A DNA stretch of 64,000 nt from Bradyrhizobium nivariense (GTDB taxonomy: Bacteria > Pseudomonadota > Alphaproteobacteria > Rhizobiales > Xanthobacteraceae): assembly GCF_029846715.1 (NCBI RefSeq), contig NZ_JARVWW010000003.1:124001-188000 (forward strand). Reading direction: 5' to 3'. Numbering within the stretch: position 1 is the stretch's first letter; each line of letters opens with the position of its first letter. The notes beneath the pieces were generated by a model that saw only the letters and a program-made list of their open reading frames with translations, did no database searches and was not told where the DNA came from. Both the position numbers and the translations under genes were made by a program. This document shows positions 50,107 through 61,172 of this stretch, piece by piece.

Positions 50107-51483
50107 TCAATTCTCCCGGACCGGTGGCAGCGACATCCTGAAGCACGTGCCGCCGATCGCTCCGTCCGCGACCGAGATGTGGCCGCCATGCAGGAGCACG
50201 ATCTCGCGCACCATGTTGAGGCCGAGGCCGGCACCGCGATCGAGCGGCGTCAGCCGGTAGAACGGCTCGAAGATCTGTTCGCGCTGATCGGCCGGAACGC
50301 CGGCGCCTTCGTCCGAGACTTCGATGCTCGCGGGCCTGCTGACACGAATGCCGATGGTGCCGCGGCGAGGGCCGTGCTGGATCGCATTCTGCACGAGGTT
50401 GGTCAGCGCGCGCTCCAGCGCCGCCGCGTCGCCGATCGTTTCGATCGGCGTGGCGGGGGCATCCAGCGCCAGCTCGTAGCCGGCGGCAATTGCCAGCGGC
50501 GCGAGATCTGCGGCCGCGCTTTGCGCGATTGCGACGAGGTCGACGCGCGAGAAGGGATGACCGCAGCGGTCGAGCCGCTGAATGTCCAGCAGTTGCTCGG
50601 CAAGCGTTGCCAGCCGCGCGGAATCCTCCAGCAACCGGGTCTTGTCCGGCCCTGGCGGAAGCGACTCCAACCGCGTGTTCAGGATCGCGATTGGCGTGCG
50701 CAACTCGTGTGCGGCATCGGCGACGAAGCGTTTGTGGCGGGCATAGCCCTGGTCGAGCCGCGCCAGCGCGTCGTTGACCGCGGTCACCAGCGGCACGACC
50801 TCCAGCGGAATCCGGGCCAGCGACAGTCGCGCGCCGCGTTGGTGGATGTCGATGCGCCGCGCCTGATCCGCCGTGGTGTCTAGCCCCTTGAAGGCGCGCT
50901 GCACGATCATCGGCGTTGCGATGAAGGTCGCCGTTCCCATGAGGAGCAGGCCGGGCAGGGCGATGCCGAGGAGTGCAAGCGATGTCATGAACAACGCCTT
51001 GGCGCCGGTGAGTCTGCCTTGCGTCGCCGTGATGATCTGCACATTGCCGGCGTCGGTGTCGACCCGTTTCAACCGCGCCGGGGACTTGCGCGGATCGTCC
51101 TCGAACAGTTGCCAGCCGAGCCGCGCCTGGCTGATCTGGTCGAGGCCGCTGCCGATCGCGGCGAATTCGACCGGCACGGCGCCTTCGCTGAGCGAATGTC
51201 CCTGCCTGTCGCGGACCAGGAACCAGAGGTCGGGGGTCTCGCCGCGCAATTGCTTCAGCTCGGTCGTCGATCGCAGGGCCAGGTCGCCTTGCGCATCGCG
51301 CGCGAGCGCGTGCTGGACAATTTCGATCACGCGATCTTCGTCACGCTCGGCGATCACGAAGCCCGACGCGCACAATGCCCCGACGACGACGGCAACGAGC
51401 GCCGTGAGCAGCGCCGCCTGGAGCGACAGCAGGCGCCAGCTCAGCCGCGAGCGCAGGCAATAGGGATCGTCGTGCTTGCTCAT
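50107..51483 (-). CDS. Two-component sensor histidine kinase, QseC-like
   Basis: 458 residues, two membrane helices (residues ~20-45 and ~165-190: ALFMTSLALLGIALPGLLLMG) around a periplasmic domain with TPDLWFLVRDRQGHSL. HAMP-like linker, HisKA with the phosphorylated histidine in FVADAAHELRTPI, and HATPase with NLVQNAIQHG, DEGAGVP and GLGLNMVREIV. It overlaps the response-regulator gene by four bases (ATGA), so kinase and regulator form one unit. Signal unknown. Confidence 0.93.
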   Translation of the reverse strand: MSKHDDPYCLRSRLSWRLLSLQAALLTALVAVVVGALCASGFVIAERDEDRVIEIVQHALARDAQGDLALRSTTELKQLRGETPDLWFLVRDRQGHSLSEGAVPVEFAAIGSGLDQISQARLGWQLFEDDPRKSPARLKRVDTDAGNVQIITATQGRLTGAKALFMTSLALLGIALPGLLLMGTATFIATPMIVQRAFKGLDTTADQARRIDIHQRGARLSLARIPLEVVPLVTAVNDALARLDQGYARHKRFVADAAHELRTPIAILNTRLESLPPGPDKTRLLEDSARLATLAEQLLDIQRLDRCGHPFSRVDLVAIAQSAAADLAPLAIAAGYELALDAPATPIETIGDAAALERALTNLVQNAIQHGPRRGTIGIRVSRPASIEVSDEGAGVPADQREQIFEPFYRLTPLDRGAGLGLNMVREIVLLHGGHISVADGAIGGTCFRMSLPPVREN

Positions 51484-52154
51484 GGCAGCTTCTTCAAGAG
51501 ATAGCCGACGCCGCGAATGCCGTGGATCTCCACGCGCGCATCGGCTTCCGAGAGTTTGCGGCGCAGCCGCGACACATGCGTATCGAGCGCATTCGACTGG
51601 ATCTCGTCGTCGAAACTGTAGACGGCTTCTTCCAGCGCAGAGCGCAGCACGGTCCGGCCCATGCGGCGGACCAGGGCTTCCAGCACGAGGAGCTCGCGCC
51701 GCGGCAGCTCGAGCGGTGCCCCGTCGATGCTTGCCTCGCGATGGCCGAAATCGAAGGCGAGGCGGCCGGCGTGCATGATGTCGGGCTGCATCCCGGCGGG
51801 CCGGCGCAGCACGGCGCGCAGCCGCGCCAGCAATTCCTCCACCGCGAACGGTTTTGCCAGATAATCATCCGCCCCGCAGTCCAGTCCGGCGACCCGGTCG
51901 GCGAGTTCGCCGCGCGCCGTCAACACGATGATCGGCACGCCGTCGGCGCGCGCCCTCAGTTTCGGGATCAGGCTGAGACCGTCGCCATCGGGAAGCTGGC
52001 GATCGAGCAGGACGGCGGCGTGGACGTCGGCAGAAATGGCCTCTTCCGCCTCGGCGAGCGTGGGGGCGTGGTCCACCACCATGTCGTAGCGCTTCAGCGC
52101 CGACGCCAGCGCGTCGGCCATTTCGGCCTCGTCCTCGACGAGCAAAATCCGCAT
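51480..52154 (-). CDS. OmpR/PhoB-type response regulator
   Basis: 224 residues. Receiver with the acidic pocket (LLVEDEAEM), phosphorylated Asp in VLLDRQLPDGD, and KPFAVEEL lysine; C-terminal winged helix (LELPRRELLVLEALVRR..., NALDTHVSRLRRKL, IRGVGYLLKK). ATG 52154 has gaggtg upstream and is preferred to GTG 52163. First gene of the pair with the kinase. Targets unknown. Confidence 0.94.
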   Translation of the reverse strand: MRILLVEDEAEMADALASALKRYDMVVDHAPTLAEAEEAISADVHAAVLLDRQLPDGDGLSLIPKLRARADGVPIIVLTARGELADRVAGLDCGADDYLAKPFAVEELLARLRAVLRRPAGMQPDIMHAGRLAFDFGHREASIDGAPLELPRRELLVLEALVRRMGRTVLRSALEEAVYSFDDEIQSNALDTHVSRLRRKLSEADARVEIHGIRGVGYLLKKLP

Positions 52155-52351
52155 GATCCGCACCTCAACCTCAATCGCGCCAATCTAGCGGCCGTATCAT
52201 TGCGGCAGCATTACGGGAACCGGCTCTCGAGGAGGTGGCCTTGAGCGGGCTCAGCCATGCGCGGAACGCCACAGGGGGCGGCCGAGCGGGCCTCAAGACA
52301 CTGTCAGTGCCAGCCGTTATAACCGCCGGACTTGATCAGGGAGGAACATGA

Positions 52352-52678
52352 ATGATCTACGAAATGCGCATTTATCGCTGCGTGCCCGGCCGCCTGCCGG
52401 CACTGCTCAAGCGGTTCGAGACCGCCACGCTGAAGCTGTGGGAAAAGCACGGCATCAAGCAGGCCGGGTTCTTCACGACGCTGATCGGTGAATCCAACCA
52501 GGAACTGACCTATTTCCTGGCCTGGGAGTCGCTCGCCGAGCGCGAGAAGAAGTGGGGCGGCTTCATGACCGATCCGGACTGGATGAAAGCGCGCGCCGAG
52601 AGCGAGGCCGACGGCCAGATCGTCGGCAACATCGTCAGCCAGATCCTAGCGCCGACCGCCTTCTCGGCGGTGAAGTAG
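52352..52678 (+). CDS. NIPSNAP family protein
   Basis: 108 residues, single NIPSNAP/dimeric alpha-beta barrel domain: MIYEMRIYRCVPGRLPALLK, LWEKHGIKQAGFFTT and LTYFLAWESLAEREKKW. The family has no clear biochemical function in bacteria. ATG 52352 follows gggaggaac. It may be cotranscribed with kdsA, 125 bases downstream. Confidence 0.88.
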   Translation: MIYEMRIYRCVPGRLPALLKRFETATLKLWEKHGIKQAGFFTTLIGESNQELTYFLAWESLAEREKKWGGFMTDPDWMKARAESEADGQIVGNIVSQILAPTAFSAVK

Positions 52679-52803
52679 TGGCTGCCGGCGCGAGGACGTC
52701 GCCGGGAGCCTGGGCGCAACCCTGATATTCTGGGAGCCCAGGCCGAATGGGGTTGATCCGCCCTTCATCGCGGCTATGGTCGCGCCGAAACGAGGGATTT
52801 GCC

Positions 52804-53667
52804 TTGAGCTCTTCGACGTCAGCGGCGCCGGTCATCACCATTGGCAAGGTCAAATTCGGCAATGATCTGCCGATCTCGATCATTGCCGGGCCGTGTCAGC
52901 TCGAAAGCCGCCAGCATGCGCTGGAGGTGGCTTCCGCACTGAAGGAGATCGCCGCGCGGCTGCAGATCGGCCTCGTCTACAAGACGTCGTTCGACAAGGC
53001 CAATCGCACCAGCGCGTCGGCTGCGCGGGGGCTAGGACTGGCGCAGTCGCTGCCGATTTTCGCCGAAATCCGATCGTCGCTCGGCCTGCCGGTCCTGACC
53101 GACGTGCATGACGCAGCGCAGTGCGCCGAAGTGGCGCAGGCGGTGGACGTGTTGCAGATCCCCGCCTTCCTGTGCCGGCAGACCGATCTGTTGCTGGCGG
53201 CGGCCGCGACCGGCAAGGTCGTCAACGTCAAGAAGGGGCAATTCCTCGCGCCCTGGGATATGGCGAACGTCGTGTCCAAGATCACGAGCGCGAACAATCC
53301 GAACGTGCTCGTCACCGAGCGCGGCGCCTCCTTCGGCTACAACACGCTGGTCTCTGATATGCGCGCGCTGCCGATCCTGGCGCGGACCACCGGCGCGCCC
53401 GTGATCTTCGATGCGACTCATTCGGTGCAACAGCCGGGCGGGAAGGGGACGTCTTCCGGAGGCGAGCGCGAATTCGTGCCGGTGCTCGCACGCGCAGCCG
53501 TCGCTGTCGGTGTTGCCGGCGTCTTCATCGAGACCCATCCCGACCCCGACAGCGCGCCGTCCGACGGACCCAACATGGTGCCGCTGCGCGAGTTCGAAGG
53601 GCTGATCCGAAAGCTGATGGCATTCGACGCGCTCGCCAAAGAATCTGTCAAAACCGGCCCGCGCTGA
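52804..53667 (+). CDS. kdsA: 3-deoxy-8-phosphooctulonate synthase
   Basis: Condenses phosphoenolpyruvate with arabinose 5-phosphate to KDO 8-phosphate for the LPS core. 287 residues from TTG 52804, which follows gaggg; a longer frame from 52747 has no ribosome site. Motifs: [69 protein letters not shown] and [12 protein letters not shown]. The cysteine in the AGPC segment suggests the metal-dependent type. MFS gene overlaps its stop by one base. pyrG-kdsA-eno proximity is conserved in alphaproteobacteria. Confidence 0.95.
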   Translation: MSSSTSAAPVITIGKVKFGNDLPISIIAGPCQLESRQHALEVASALKEIAARLQIGLVYKTSFDKANRTSASAARGLGLAQSLPIFAEIRSSLGLPVLTDVHDAAQCAEVAQAVDVLQIPAFLCRQTDLLLAAAATGKVVNVKKGQFLAPWDMANVVSKITSANNPNVLVTERGASFGYNTLVSDMRALPILARTTGAPVIFDATHSVQQPGGKGTSSGGEREFVPVLARAAVAVGVAGVFIETHPDPDSAPSDGPNMVPLREFEGLIRKLMAFDALAKESVKTGPR

Positions 53668-54875
53668 TGCAGCGAGGCGAGGCGCGGCCGCACGATCACG
53701 GCCTGCCGGCCGCGCTTTACGTCATCTCCGGTGCAAGCTTCGCCGCAGCGCTCTCGGCGCGCGCGCTCGATCCGGTGCTGCCGCACGTCGCCGAGGATTT
53801 TGGCGTCAGCATCGCGACCGCTGCCGGCTTTGCCGCGGTGTTCGCCTTCACCTTTTCGATCATCCAGCCGATTGTCGGCGCCGCCGCCGATCTGTTCGGC
53901 AAGACGCGGCTGATGATCGGCTGCCTCGCGCTGCTCGGCCTTGCCAACATTCTGGGCGCGCTTTCGACCTCGTTCTCGGTTCTGTTCGCGACCCGCATCC
54001 TCGCCGGCATCGGCTCCGGCGGCGTGTTTCCGGTGGCGCTCAGCCTGACCAGCGATCTCGTCGGTCCGGAGAAACGCCAGGTCGCGATCAGCCGCACGCT
54101 CGCCGGCGCGATGACCGGCAATCTCCTCGGCGCCTCGGCCTCCGGCCTGATCGGCGATTTCCTCGGCTGGCGCGGCGTGCTGGCGGTGCTCGGTGTGCTC
54201 GTGCTCGTTGCGTCGATCGCGGTGGCCGCCGGTTTTCGTGGCGCCAAGGTCAAGCATCCGCCGAAGACGAGCCTGTCGGCGCTGAAGGCCGGCTATCGGA
54301 CCATCTTCACCAACCCGAACGCCTATGTCTGCTATTCGGCGGTGTTCATTGAAGGCTGCTGCGTGCTCGGCCTGTTTCCCTACATTGCCTCGTTCCTGTT
54401 CGAGCTCGGACAGACCTCGCTCTCGATCGCCGGTCTCGTCATCGCGGGCTTTGCGGTCGGCGGCTTGTTCTACACGCTGACGGTGTCGCGCCTGCTGCCA
54501 TGGCTGGGCATGAAGGGAATGATGATCGCGGGCATGACGCTGGTGGCCTCGCAGCTCGTTGTCGTCGCCTTCGGCCCACGCTGGGAAGTGCAGGCGCTCA
54601 ATCTCATCGTGATGGGATGGGGCTTCTACATCGCCCATGGCTGCCTCCAGATGTTTGCCAGCGAGCTCTCGGTCGAGGCGCGTGCCACCGCGCTGTCGCT
54701 GCATTCGTTCTTCTTTTTCATGGGGCAGACGGTCGGGCCGCTCGCCTATGGCCTTGGCCTCCAGCATGGCGGCAAGATGCCGACCCTGTTCGCGAGCGCA
54801 GCGATCATGGTGGTGCTGGGATTCGTCTGCGCCCGGCTGCTGAAGCAGCGGGCGCCGGGAGACGCGCGGGTCTGA
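53667..54875 (+). CDS. MFS transporter
   Basis: 402 residues, 12 helices. Motif A-like loop PIVGAAADLFGKTRLMIG, helix 4/5 ARILAGIGSGGVFPVALSL and DLVGPEKRQVAISRTLAGA. The family look is that of drug/sugar-efflux type DHA1 transporters. Starts at ATG 53667 that overlaps the kdsA stop (TGATG), so it is translationally coupled to kdsA. Substrate unknown; role in LPS is not suggested by the family. Confidence 0.88.
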   Translation: MQRGEARPHDHGLPAALYVISGASFAAALSARALDPVLPHVAEDFGVSIATAAGFAAVFAFTFSIIQPIVGAAADLFGKTRLMIGCLALLGLANILGALSTSFSVLFATRILAGIGSGGVFPVALSLTSDLVGPEKRQVAISRTLAGAMTGNLLGASASGLIGDFLGWRGVLAVLGVLVLVASIAVAAGFRGAKVKHPPKTSLSALKAGYRTIFTNPNAYVCYSAVFIEGCCVLGLFPYIASFLFELGQTSLSIAGLVIAGFAVGGLFYTLTVSRLLPWLGMKGMMIAGMTLVASQLVVVAFGPRWEVQALNLIVMGWGFYIAHGCLQMFASELSVEARATALSLHSFFFFMGQTVGPLAYGLGLQHGGKMPTLFASAAIMVVLGFVCARLLKQRAPGDARV

Positions 54876-55019
54876 CGGACGTATCAAGTTACCGCTCTTC
54901 GTGTTTTAGCAGGATCAACGCCGCGCGTGTCTTGGGTCTGGCGTCACCGTGCCACAGCCGCCCGTCGTATGCATGGCACGCGGATTGCTTCCCTTTTGAG
55001 CAAATCAAGGTGTGAGACC

Positions 55020-56894
55020 GTGGACGCTCAGCCCATCCGTTGGCCCAGCGCAGCAAGCGCGACCCGATCGACCGGATACCCCACCAGGTCACCACTGCGG
55101 CGTTTCCTGACCGATTGCTACGAGGAGTTCAGGGCCGACAGTTCGGGCGAACTCGCCGACTACATTCCCGAGCTGAAGCGTGCCAATCCCGATGATTTTG
55201 GCATCGCGCTCGTCACCATCGACGGCCACGTCTACGAGGTCGGCGACAGCGCGGTGCCGTTCACGATCCAGTCGGTCTCGAAGGCCTTCGTGTTCGCGCT
55301 GGCGCTGGAGACGGTGGGCGAGGAGCGCGTCGCGGCCACGATCGGGGTCGAGCCGAGCGGTGAGGCCTTCAATTCGATCCGGCTCACCAACGACAACCGC
55401 CCTTTCAACCCGATGGTCAATGCCGGCGCGATTGCCTGTTCGGGCCTGATCTACGAGGTGGACGGGAACGGCGCCTTCGAGCGCGTCCGCTCAAAGCTCA
55501 GCCAATTCGCCGGCCGCGAGCTCGGCGTCGACGAGGCCGTGCATGCCTCGGAAACCGCAACCGGCAACCGCAACCGGGCCATTGCCTGGCTGCTGCGGAA
55601 TTACGCGGTGCTGCCGGACGACGTCGACGCCGTGCTGGACGTGTATTTCCGCCAATGCGCGATCCTGGTCACTGCGCGCGATCTGGCGGTGATGGCGGCA
55701 ACGCTCGCCAATCGCGGCATCAATCCAGTAACCGGCGTGCAGGTGATCACGCCGCACATCGTCGCGCGCACGCTGTCGGTGATGACGAGCTCGGGCATGT
55801 ACGACTATGCCGGCGAGTGGACCTATCGCGTCGGCATCCCCGCCAAGAGCGGCGTTGGCGGCGGCATCGTCGCGGCGCTGCCTTCGCAATTGGGACTCGG
55901 CACCTTCTCACCGCTGCTGGACAATCACTTCAACAGCGTGCGCGGCCTCAAGGTCTGTGAGGCGCTGTCGGCGCGGTTCGACCTGCACATGCTCAACCGC
56001 AACGCTGACGTTCGCAGCAGCGTCATGGCCGACTATGATATCTACGGCATCTCGTCGCGCCGCAGCCGCCAGCCGCACGAGCAGCAGATTCTCGATGATC
56101 GCCACAGCGATATCCGGATCCTTGAGCTCGTCGGCGCGCTCAATTTCGGCACCATCGACTACGTCACACGAAGACTCACCAGTGAGCCGCCGAACGCGCC
56201 GCTCCTGATCATCGATTTCCGCCGCGTCCCCGACATCACCGCAGCCGGCGCAGAGCTTCTGGGTGAGGCGCTGACGGCGCTCGGCAATGCCGGCATCACC
56301 ACGGTTCTATCAGGCTTCGAGGAGACGTCCGCGGTGTGTGCCGCGATTTCCGCGCGCACGGCGGATCCGCGAAGGCTGCGGCGCTTCGCGCTGCTCGACG
56401 ATGCGATCGAATGGGCCGAGGACCAGGTGATCTATCGCTTCGGCGGCTTCACCGACGTGAAGGAGAGCGCGCATCTCGGCGAACAGGCGCTGCTGGCCGA
56501 GCTCGACGCCGACGAGATCGGCGCTATCGTCAAGCTCTCGACCACGCGCCACTACACTGCCGGCCAGCGCATCGTCGCGGCCGGAGCGCCCGCCAATTCG
56601 CTGTTCTTCCTCCAGAGCGGCATGGTCAGCGTCAAATTGCGAAGCGGCGTGCGGCTGGCCTCGCTCGGACCCGGCATGGAGTTCGGCGAGATGGCAATCC
56701 TCGAAAGAAGCCGCAGCGCCGACGTCTTCGCCGATACGCTCGTGACCTGCCTCGAACTGCCGCTCGACAGTTTTGCCGACTACCGCCGGCTGCATCCCGA
56801 GACCTCGCTGAAGATCATGCGCAACCTCGCCGCAATATTGGCGCGGCGGCTGGTGGCAGCCAACGCCAAGGTCGACCTGCTCAGCGCTTATTAG
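55020..56894 (+). CDS. glsA: Glutaminase fused to STAS and cyclic-nucleotide-binding domains
   Basis: 624 residues from GTG 55020. Residues ~25-330 are a serine-dependent glutaminase (EC 3.5.1.2) with the SxxK motif in FTIQSVSKAFVFAL, NPMVNAGAIACSGL and IPAKSGVGGGIVAAL. Residues ~365-470 are a STAS domain (LVGALNFGTIDYVTRR, LLIIDFRRVPDITAAGAELL). Residues ~490-615 are a cNMP-binding domain (GAPANSLFFLQSGMVSVKL, the phosphate-cassette-like GMEFGEMAILERSRSADVFA). The enzyme makes glutamate and ammonia; the two extra domains suggest control by partners or nucleotides. Known in other rhizobia as a long glutaminase A. Ends before two dispersed repeats. Confidence 0.92.
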   Translation: MDAQPIRWPSAASATRSTGYPTRSPLRRFLTDCYEEFRADSSGELADYIPELKRANPDDFGIALVTIDGHVYEVGDSAVPFTIQSVSKAFVFALALETVGEERVAATIGVEPSGEAFNSIRLTNDNRPFNPMVNAGAIACSGLIYEVDGNGAFERVRSKLSQFAGRELGVDEAVHASETATGNRNRAIAWLLRNYAVLPDDVDAVLDVYFRQCAILVTARDLAVMAATLANRGINPVTGVQVITPHIVARTLSVMTSSGMYDYAGEWTYRVGIPAKSGVGGGIVAALPSQLGLGTFSPLLDNHFNSVRGLKVCEALSARFDLHMLNRNADVRSSVMADYDIYGISSRRSRQPHEQQILDDRHSDIRILELVGALNFGTIDYVTRRLTSEPPNAPLLIIDFRRVPDITAAGAELLGEALTALGNAGITTVLSGFEETSAVCAAISARTADPRRLRRFALLDDAIEWAEDQVIYRFGGFTDVKESAHLGEQALLAELDADEIGAIVKLSTTRHYTAGQRIVAAGAPANSLFFLQSGMVSVKLRSGVRLASLGPGMEFGEMAILERSRSADVFADTLVTCLELPLDSFADYRRLHPETSLKIMRNLAAILARRLVAANAKVDLLSAY

Positions 56895-56922
56895 CCGGAA
56901 CCGCACCGCTTGCTGGACATTA

Positions 56923-56971
56923 GAGCATGATCCGGAAAAGTGGGAAGCGCTTTTCCGAAAAGATCATGCTC
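56923..56971. repeat. Dispersed palindromic intergenic element
   Basis: Arms gagcatgatccggaaaag and cttttccgaaaagatcatgctc form a long imperfect hairpin, well known in Bradyrhizobium and related intergenic regions. Same family as 6440-6481. May end the glutaminase transcript. Confidence 0.8.
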
Positions 56972-56982
56972 AAACAACAACC

Positions 56983-57023
56983 TAAAGCGCGATGATGATT
57001 CATCCTCATCTCATCGCGCTTTA
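56983..57023. repeat. Second dispersed palindrome
   Basis: taaagcgcgatgatgatt faces catctcatcgcgcttta; arms of about 12 bases are complementary. A second family of common rhizobial intergenic repeats, 11 bases from the previous one and 7 bases from the queF stop. Confidence 0.75.
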
Positions 57024-57030
57024 GAAACGT

Positions 57031-57483
57031 TCAGCCCCGCCCGCGATACGGCGCGACGCCTTGCTCGGGCACCCAGAGGCCCTTCGGCGCGCGGCCGGTC
57101 TGCCAGAACACGTCGATCGGGATGCCGCCGCGCGGATACCAATAGCCGCCGATGCGCAAGAACTTCGGCTTGATCTCGCTCGCGATGCGCTTGCCGATCA
57201 TTACGGTGCAGTCCTCGTGGAAGGCGCCGTGATTGCGGAAGCTCGCGATGTAGAGCTTGAGCGACTTCGACTCCAGCAGCCACGCAGCCGGTGCGTAGTC
57301 GATCATCAGATGTGCGAAATCCGGTTGTCCCGTGACCGGGCAGAGCGAGGTGAATTCCGGCACGGTGAAGCGCACCAGATAGTCCGTGCCCGTTTGCGGA
57401 TTCGGCACGCGGTCGAGCTGGGCTTCTTCCGGCGTGTGCGGCCATTCGACCGCGCGGCCGAGCTGAAGGGATTTCTTCGCCAT
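57031..57483 (-). CDS. queF: NADPH-dependent 7-cyano-7-deazaguanine reductase
   Basis: Reduces preQ0 to preQ1 on the way to queuosine in tRNA. 150 residues, short (YkvM-like) QueF type. Catalytic cysteine in [14 protein letters not shown], the QueF signature [16 protein letters not shown] and the downstream [15 protein letters not shown] 57483 chosen; the frame is open upstream to 57522 but without features. Cotranscribed with the beta-propeller gene 51 bases upstream. Confidence 0.95.
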   Translation of the reverse strand: MAKKSLQLGRAVEWPHTPEEAQLDRVPNPQTGTDYLVRFTVPEFTSLCPVTGQPDFAHLMIDYAPAAWLLESKSLKLYIASFRNHGAFHEDCTVMIGKRIASEIKPKFLRIGGYWYPRGGIPIDVFWQTGRAPKGLWVPEQGVAPYRGRG

Positions 57484-57534
57484 TGTCGTCACATCCTGTT
57501 TCGCGTGCCGGGATGGACGCAAATGCCGCTGTCG

Positions 57535-58512
57535 TCAACCGGCGGCGACCGTCTGGATCATGACGATCCGGTCGTTGCCGGACTCGCAGCCCCAGAGCTC
57601 GCCCGGCCTGCCGTCGAGCTGGCGCACATTGGCATTGGCTTTGTCGCTGGCGAATACGTTGAACTTTTCGGTGGCGGGATCGAAGCGGACGATGGCGTTA
57701 GCGGAGAAATCGGTCAGCCAGACCTTGTCCTTGTCGTCGACATAGACCGCGTAGGTGCGGGGACGTTCGCCGGGCAGCTTCCAGGTCTTCCAGGAGGCTC
57801 CCACGGGATCGTGCACCGAGACGTGGCCGCTGTTCCACTCGCTGACCCAGATCCGGCCTTTCGAATCCGACCAGACCCGTCGCGAACCCTGGCTCGGCGT
57901 TGGCGGCTCGACCACACTGGCGCTGCCCGTCGCCAGATCGATCTTGGCAATATAGCTGCCGGCAAGCGAGGCATACCAGACGTCGCCCTTGGGCGTGACG
58001 GCGATGCCGTAGGGGCCGACGCCCTTGGGCGCCCTGAACACGTCCATCCCGCCCGAGTTCGGCTTGAGCCGGCCGTAATAGCCGGACTGGCCGGTGAACC
58101 AGTAGGTGCCTTCCTTGTCGAACACGCCGGTGTTGAGATTGGCGTCGGCGAACTTTTCGGGCAGGCGGAACAGCGTGACCTTGAGGTCGGAAGGATCGAC
58201 GCGGGCGATCGCATTCTGGCCGCCCTCGGTGATCCATGGCGCGCCGTCGGGGCCAATGGTCACGCCGTGCGGGGCGGCGCCCTGGCCGAGGCTGACCGTC
58301 TTATAGCTGCCATCCTTCGGATCGAGCCTGCCGAGCATGCCCTTGCCCTGGGCCGTAAACCAGACCGTGCCATCAGGGGCGGGGGCAAGGTCGTGCAGAC
58401 CGATGCCGGAGCTGATCGGGAAGTATTTTGTCCGGAACGGCCCTTCCTGCGCAAAACTTGGGCGGGCCGCGAGGAGGGCGGCGCTCGAGGCAAGAAACTG
58501 GCGGCGATTCAT
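57535..58512 (-). CDS. Exported streptogramin-lyase-like beta-propeller protein
   Basis: 325 residues. Tat-type signal peptide (MNRRQFLASSAALLAARPSF). Mature part is a six- or seven-bladed propeller: repeated blades with PDGTVWFTAQGKGMLGRLDP, PDGAPWITEGGQNAIARVDP, KGDVWYASLAGSYIAKID and KGRIWVSEWNSGHVSV. This is the Vgb/virginiamycin B lyase-like family, but the many exported homologues are not proven lyases. No antibiotic-related genes near it. Divergent from eno. Confidence 0.85.
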   Translation of the reverse strand: MNRRQFLASSAALLAARPSFAQEGPFRTKYFPISSGIGLHDLAPAPDGTVWFTAQGKGMLGRLDPKDGSYKTVSLGQGAAPHGVTIGPDGAPWITEGGQNAIARVDPSDLKVTLFRLPEKFADANLNTGVFDKEGTYWFTGQSGYYGRLKPNSGGMDVFRAPKGVGPYGIAVTPKGDVWYASLAGSYIAKIDLATGSASVVEPPTPSQGSRRVWSDSKGRIWVSEWNSGHVSVHDPVGASWKTWKLPGERPRTYAVYVDDKDKVWLTDFSANAIVRFDPATEKFNVFASDKANANVRQLDGRPGELWGCESGNDRIVMIQTVAAG

Positions 58513-58668
58513 GGCGTTACCCCGACTGTTTCAGATTGAGGTTTTGCGCGCGGACCAGATGCCCTTAAGCTTAGTCCTGGAGGCTTCACGCGTCAGTCGA
58601 AGCACGCCGTCCAAGCGTTCACATTTGCTTGCGCTCCGTGTAAGACCCGCGGCACCGATCAGCCCTAA

Positions 58669-59970
<1,302 letters not shown>

Positions 59971-60004
59971 GCCGGCGCTTAGACAAGAACAGGGGAGGAT
60001 CGAC

Positions 60005-61144
60005 ATGACCGACGGCAAGACCGGACTGCAACTGCGTTCGCTGATCAAGAAGAGCGGAGAACTCGAGATCTCGCTTCTGGACGTGCCGACCCCCGAACCC
60101 GCCGCGGACGAGGTCGTCGTCCGCGTCGAGGCGGCGCCGATCAATCCGTCCGACCTCGGTCTCCTGATCGGCGCGGCCGATATGAGCACGGCAAAGGCTT
60201 CGGGCGACAAGGGCGCTCCCGTCATCACCGCGAAGGTGCCGGAAGGCGCGATGCGGGCGATGGCAGGCCGGCTCGACGAGTCCATGCCGGTCGGTAACGA
60301 GGGCGCGGGCGTCGTGATCAGGACCGGCTCGTCGGATGCCGCGAAGGCACTGATGGGCAAGACCGTCGCCATGATCGGCGGCGCGATGTATACGCAATAT
60401 CGCACGCTAAAAGTGCGCGAATGTCTGCCGCTGCCTGAAGGCACCACGCCGGCGGAAGGCGCGTCCTGCTTCGTCAATCCGCTCACCGCGCTCGGTATGA
60501 CCGAGACCATGCGGCGCGAGGGTCACAAGGCGCTGGTGCACACCGCGGCGGCCTCCAATCTCGGGCAGATGCTGAACAAGATCTGCATCAAGGACGGCAT
60601 CCCGCTGGTCAACATCGTGCGCAGCAAGGAGCAGGCCGACATCCTGCACAAGATCGGCGCCAAATACGTCGTCGATTCCACCGCGCCGAGCTTCCTCGGC
60701 GATCTCACCAACGCGCTGGTCGAAACCGGCGCCACCATCGCCTTCGACGCCATCGGCGGCGGCAAGCTCGCCGGCGACATCCTTAATTGCATGGAAGCCG
60801 CAATCAACAAGACGGCCAAGGAGTACAGCCGGTACGGCTCCAACGTGCACAAGCAGGTCTATGTTTACGGCGGGCTCGATGTCCGCCCGATCGAGCTGCC
60901 GCGCGGCTTCGGCATGGCCTGGGGCGTCGGCGGCTGGCTGCTGTTTCCGTTCCTGATGAAGATCGGGCAGGCGGACGGGGCCAGGCTGCGCCAGCGCGTC
61001 GTCGACGAATTGAAGACCACCTTCGCCAGCCATTACACCAAGGTGGTGTCGCTTTCCGAGGCGCTCGATCCCGCCAACATCGCGGTCTACGCCAAACGCG
61101 CCACCGGCGAAAAATTCCTCATCAATCCGAATAAATCTTCGTGA
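60005..61144 (+). CDS. Quinone oxidoreductase-like zinc-type dehydrogenase (MDR family)
   Basis: 379 residues of the medium-chain dehydrogenase/reductase superfamily. N-terminal GroES-like domain (ISLLDVPTPEPAADEVVVRV, INPSDLGLLIG, PVGNEGAGVVIRTGSS), then Rossmann region (ALVHTAAASNLGQMLNKICI, IAFDAIGGGKLAGDIL). No obvious catalytic zinc cysteine pattern, so NADPH quinone or enal reductase activity is more likely than alcohol dehydrogenase. ATG 60005 follows ggggagg. Ends in GEKFLINPNKSS; this ending is repeated 1 kb downstream. Confidence 0.9.
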   Translation: MTDGKTGLQLRSLIKKSGELEISLLDVPTPEPAADEVVVRVEAAPINPSDLGLLIGAADMSTAKASGDKGAPVITAKVPEGAMRAMAGRLDESMPVGNEGAGVVIRTGSSDAAKALMGKTVAMIGGAMYTQYRTLKVRECLPLPEGTTPAEGASCFVNPLTALGMTETMRREGHKALVHTAAASNLGQMLNKICIKDGIPLVNIVRSKEQADILHKIGAKYVVDSTAPSFLGDLTNALVETGATIAFDAIGGGKLAGDILNCMEAAINKTAKEYSRYGSNVHKQVYVYGGLDVRPIELPRGFGMAWGVGGWLLFPFLMKIGQADGARLRQRVVDELKTTFASHYTKVVSLSEALDPANIAVYAKRATGEKFLINPNKSS

Positions 61145-61163
61145 TCTGCGACGGCGCGTGACC
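61100..61163. repeat. Left copy of a 64-base imperfect direct repeat
   Basis: Covers the last 15 codons of the dehydrogenase and 19 bases after. About 11 differences in 64 bases from the copy at 62116-62179 (roughly 83% identity by hand alignment, including gcgaaaaattcc and tcgtgat). Confidence 0.7.
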
Positions 61164-61172
61164 TGGGGGGAG

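Noticed and set aside
57535-58512. Antibiotic resistance gene (virginiamycin B lyase)
   Set aside because: Only the propeller family is shared; the protein is exported and the lyase catalytic residues cannot be confirmed by eye.
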